Part shown: piece after piece, positions 16,121-17,964 of the stretch
Layout of the letters: each line of letters begins with the position of its first letter
Numbering within the stretch: the stretch's first letter is position 1
From: Chrysochromulina parva
Taxonomy: Eukaryota > Haptophyta > Prymnesiales > Chrysochromulinaceae
Length of the DNA: 17,964 nucleotides
Reading direction: 5' to 3'
Assembly (NCBI GenBank): GCA_002887195.1
Contig: PJAB01001036.1
Coordinates: 1-17,964, forward strand
The notes under the pieces: generated by a model
What the model was told of the DNA's origin: nothing
Seen by the model: the letters and a program-made list of their open reading frames with translations, nothing else
Databases searched by the model: none
Translations under genes and position numbers: made by a program

Positions 16121-17320
16121 ATGGCTGTCGCATCCATCGCGGCGTTCGATCGCTGCGCGTATCGCAACACAATCGTGGTGACAGTGGCGACTTCGAAGCC
16201 GTACCTTGATGCGGCGCACGAGCTTGCCCAGAGTGCTCAGGCTGTGGGCATTCCGTGCACTCTCATTGCTCTCCCCCAAAATCTGCAAGGACGATCAAGA
16301 TCGCCCCTCGAGGAGCTGCCGTTGCCGCCTGCGGTGGCAGCATGGCTTCCGCCACGCGAATGGTGCACGCCGAATCGAACGGACCGATCGGGCTACCGCC
16401 AGACACACATTCTCAAGACACAAGCGATGGTCGTAGTTCTTCGCGAGCGCCGTGATGCCCTTTTCATTGATGCCGATCGTCACTTCCTGATCAACCCTGT
16501 GCCGTCGCTGGAGGCCACAGGCGCCGATGTAGCTGCGATGCGAGACACCGAGTTGCTCAACATCGGTCTGATCTGGTTACGAGGTCGTGCCGATGTCCTG
16601 GGGGTCGCCGAACGCGTAGCCAATCGCAGCTATGCGGCGTGGGATCAGGCTGTGCTCAACGAGGAGCTGGCTGCGGCGACTGGCGTGAGCTGCTGCTACA
16701 CGAATGCCTTCATTAAGCAACACGTCGGCTTGTCAGAGGTGCTGCATCGGCTACGACGGTCGGGCGACGCCGAAGCTCGCCAAGCCGAGCAGCCGGGGTG
16801 TACGGCGACCGCAGCGCCACCGTTGCGCGCGCTCGGGCCGCCTCCCCGCGCGAAGCCACTCCTTTTTCGTGTGTGGTCGCCCAACTCGTTCAACGTGCTG
16901 TCGCTGGAGTGGCGACGATTCTCGCGCTGCTCGACGCGTCCGTGTCCGCAGCACGCCGCGGGAAGCAGCACGCCTGTGGGAAGCAGTACGCCCGTGGGAA
17001 GCGGCAAGCCTGTGGGAAGCAGCACGCCTGTGGGAAGCGGCACGCCTGTGGGAAGCGGCACGCCTGCGCATCCACGAATAGATGCATTCCCACAGGCAGC
17101 TCCGAACGTCGCTCGATCACTCGGCATTCGACGCAGCTCGACGGCTAGCAGCGACCCGAGTGGCGGCGGGACGCATGCCGCCGATGCACTACCTGGCCGA
17201 CGAGCGCGCCAGCCAGCTGGAGTGACGCGCGCCGGTGCGAGCAGGGCAACAGTGAGCTCCAGGACGGCTTCGAGTACGTGCACAACGCGCTCCGCGGCAC
17301 GCCAATGGCCCGATGCTTAG
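16121..17320 (+). CDS. Nucleotide-diphospho-sugar glycosyltransferase (GT77-like), C-terminus of model uncertain
   Basis: Residues about 15-265 resemble the nucleotide-diphospho-sugar transferase family. The opening strand RNTIVVTVATSKPYLDAAHELAQSA is followed by KTQAMVVVLRERRDALFIDADR, with the metal-binding DXD as Asp117-Ala-Asp119. Then come DVAAMRDTELLNIGLIWLRG and AAWDQAVLNEEL (WDQ at 174-176). Such enzymes transfer sugars to glycoproteins or wall polymers in the Golgi. The N-terminus at 16121 starts almost at the domain, with no membrane anchor, so an upstream exon may be missing. After residue about 270 the frame runs through a six-copy 18-nt repeat (GSSTPV-type hexapeptides) and an Arg/Ser/Thr-rich stretch that looks non-native. 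In another frame, 17263-17370 encodes DGFEYVHNALRGTPMARC, which recalls the family's terminal H-N...G block. I therefore suspect an unrecognised intron or frameshift between about 16930 and 17260. The core call is good and the 3' model poor. Confidence 0.7.
   Translation: MAVASIAAFDRCAYRNTIVVTVATSKPYLDAAHELAQSAQAVGIPCTLIALPQNLQGRSRSPLEELPLPPAVAAWLPPREWCTPNRTDRSGYRQTHILKTQAMVVVLRERRDALFIDADRHFLINPVPSLEATGADVAAMRDTELLNIGLIWLRGRADVLGVAERVANRSYAAWDQAVLNEELAAATGVSCCYTNAFIKQHVGLSEVLHRLRRSGDAEARQAEQPGCTATAAPPLRALGPPPRAKPLLFRVWSPNSFNVLSLEWRRFSRCSTRPCPQHAAGSSTPVGSSTPVGSGKPVGSSTPVGSGTPVGSGTPAHPRIDAFPQAAPNVARSLGIRRSSTASSDPSGGGTHAADALPGRRARQPAGVTRAGASRATVSSRTASSTCTTRSAARQWPDA
16960..17067 (+). repeat. 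18-nt tandem repeat, six copies, in the glycosyltransferase frame
   Basis: Units starting gggaagc occur at 16960, 16978, 16996, 17014, 17032 and 17050 with few mismatches. All three forward frames stay open across them, so this stretch alone does not tell which frame is translated. In the annotated frame it encodes GSSTPV-like hexapeptides. Confidence 0.95.
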
Positions 17321-17964
17321 GCGGATGCGCGTGCTGCCGAAGGAGCAAGAAACCAAGGGTTGAACTTGAGACTTGAAGATGGCTGAAGATGAGGAGCCCC
17401 ACACCGCACGCGTGAGGCGTGAGCGCGTGACGACTGAAGTGGACTTCCATTAATCTTCCGTAGCATCCGAGAGGTCGGAATATCGATTCGATCCAAAAGG
17501 ATCGTGGCCGCCCGGGCGGTGTCCTCGCTCCGGCATGTGCGACGTCGTGCAAGCAAGTGCCCGTGTACCGCGAGTGTCTCTGCGCGGCTAGAGCGGAGGG
17601 GATGCGATTCTACTATCTGCCCCGCGAACGCTCACGCTGCGGCCCCCTGTGGTCGGCTCCCGTTAGTCCATACACCATAGGCACTAGTCGGCTGCGCCGG
17701 GGTCCCGCTCCCGGCCGGCCGGCGCCCCGGGGCCGGCCCCGCTGGCGGGGCGCTGTGCCACCCGGCGGCGGTATGAGGCCCCGCCCGCCCGTTCCAACGC
17801 AAGGAGAAACTTGTATATTTTAGCGCGGTCTGAGTTATAAATCTATCAGCTACACGCGCAAACACGGCACACGGGGCCGCATTCATGCATGCTACACGCT
17901 CAGCCGGCGACAGCGCTCTCAGCGGCCCCACTGACACGCGACCCAGAGCGTACTGCTTGAACCG
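17321..17964. other. Region without a supported gene at the right edge
   Basis: No reading frame here shows recognisable protein features, apart from the possible glycosyltransferase tail reaching about 17371. Visible elements are a hairpin CGATCC-AAAA-GGATCG at 17489-17504, a GC-only cluster with palindromes GCCCCGGGGC (17724-17733) and GGGGCCGGCCCC (17729-17740), and a TATAAAT at 17836-17842 that could serve a gene beyond the edge. Confidence 0.45.

Noticed and set aside
17557..17823. 88-codon open frame near the right edge
   Set aside because: It begins with GTG, is composed of GC-rich palindromic sequence, and shows no protein features.

Overview
The window looks like nuclear DNA of a GC-rich, gene-dense unicellular eukaryote, most likely a microalga. 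A haptophyte or similar secondary-plastid alga is my best guess, by inference only. The evidence is short GT-AG spliceosomal introns (69, 85 and 98 nt), a mitochondrial CPN60, a NEK-type kinase, a signal-peptide FKBP ending in an ER-retention-like KEEL, a Csm1/Pcs1-like chromosome segregation protein, poly-Gln and Ala-rich tracts, and intergenic gaps of about 150-650 bp. I see no operon logic, bacterial ribosome-binding sites, tRNA, rRNA, CRISPR or transposase gene.

Layout, left to right. 140-2212 (+): ER/secretory membrane protein with a redox-inactive thioredoxin-like domain, one membrane span and a lactonase-like beta-propeller. 2421-3416 (+): IlvE-type branched-chain aminotransferase with a mitochondrial-type leader. 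3663-7173 (+): two-exon oligopeptidase B-like serine peptidase fused in frame to a C-terminal GNAT acetyltransferase. 7481-9265 (-): mitochondrial CPN60/HSP60. 9440-11604 (-): two-exon NEK-like kinase. 11762-12511 (+): two-exon ER-type FKBP with an ERp29c/PDI-D-like tail, divergent from the kinase. 12934-14607 (+): two EF-hands fused to a major facilitator transporter. 15242-15946 (-): Csm1/Pcs1-like protein. 16121-17320 (+): DXD nucleotide-sugar glycosyltransferase whose C-terminal gene model is doubtful. 17321-17964: no supported gene.

The genes do not form one pathway; this is an ordinary stretch of eukaryotic housekeeping and membrane-protein genes. The unusual content is (1) several uncommon domain fusions (peptidase-acetyltransferase, EF-hand-transporter, thioredoxin-propeller, FKBP-ERp29c), (2) an intron bounded by an 18-bp perfect direct repeat whose second copy supplies the 3' splice site, (3) many short tandem duplications, in-frame inside coding regions, in an intron and in spacers, and (4) a perfect 14-bp-stem inverted repeat in a convergent intergenic spacer. 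All functional calls come from reading motifs by eye; no database search was possible.
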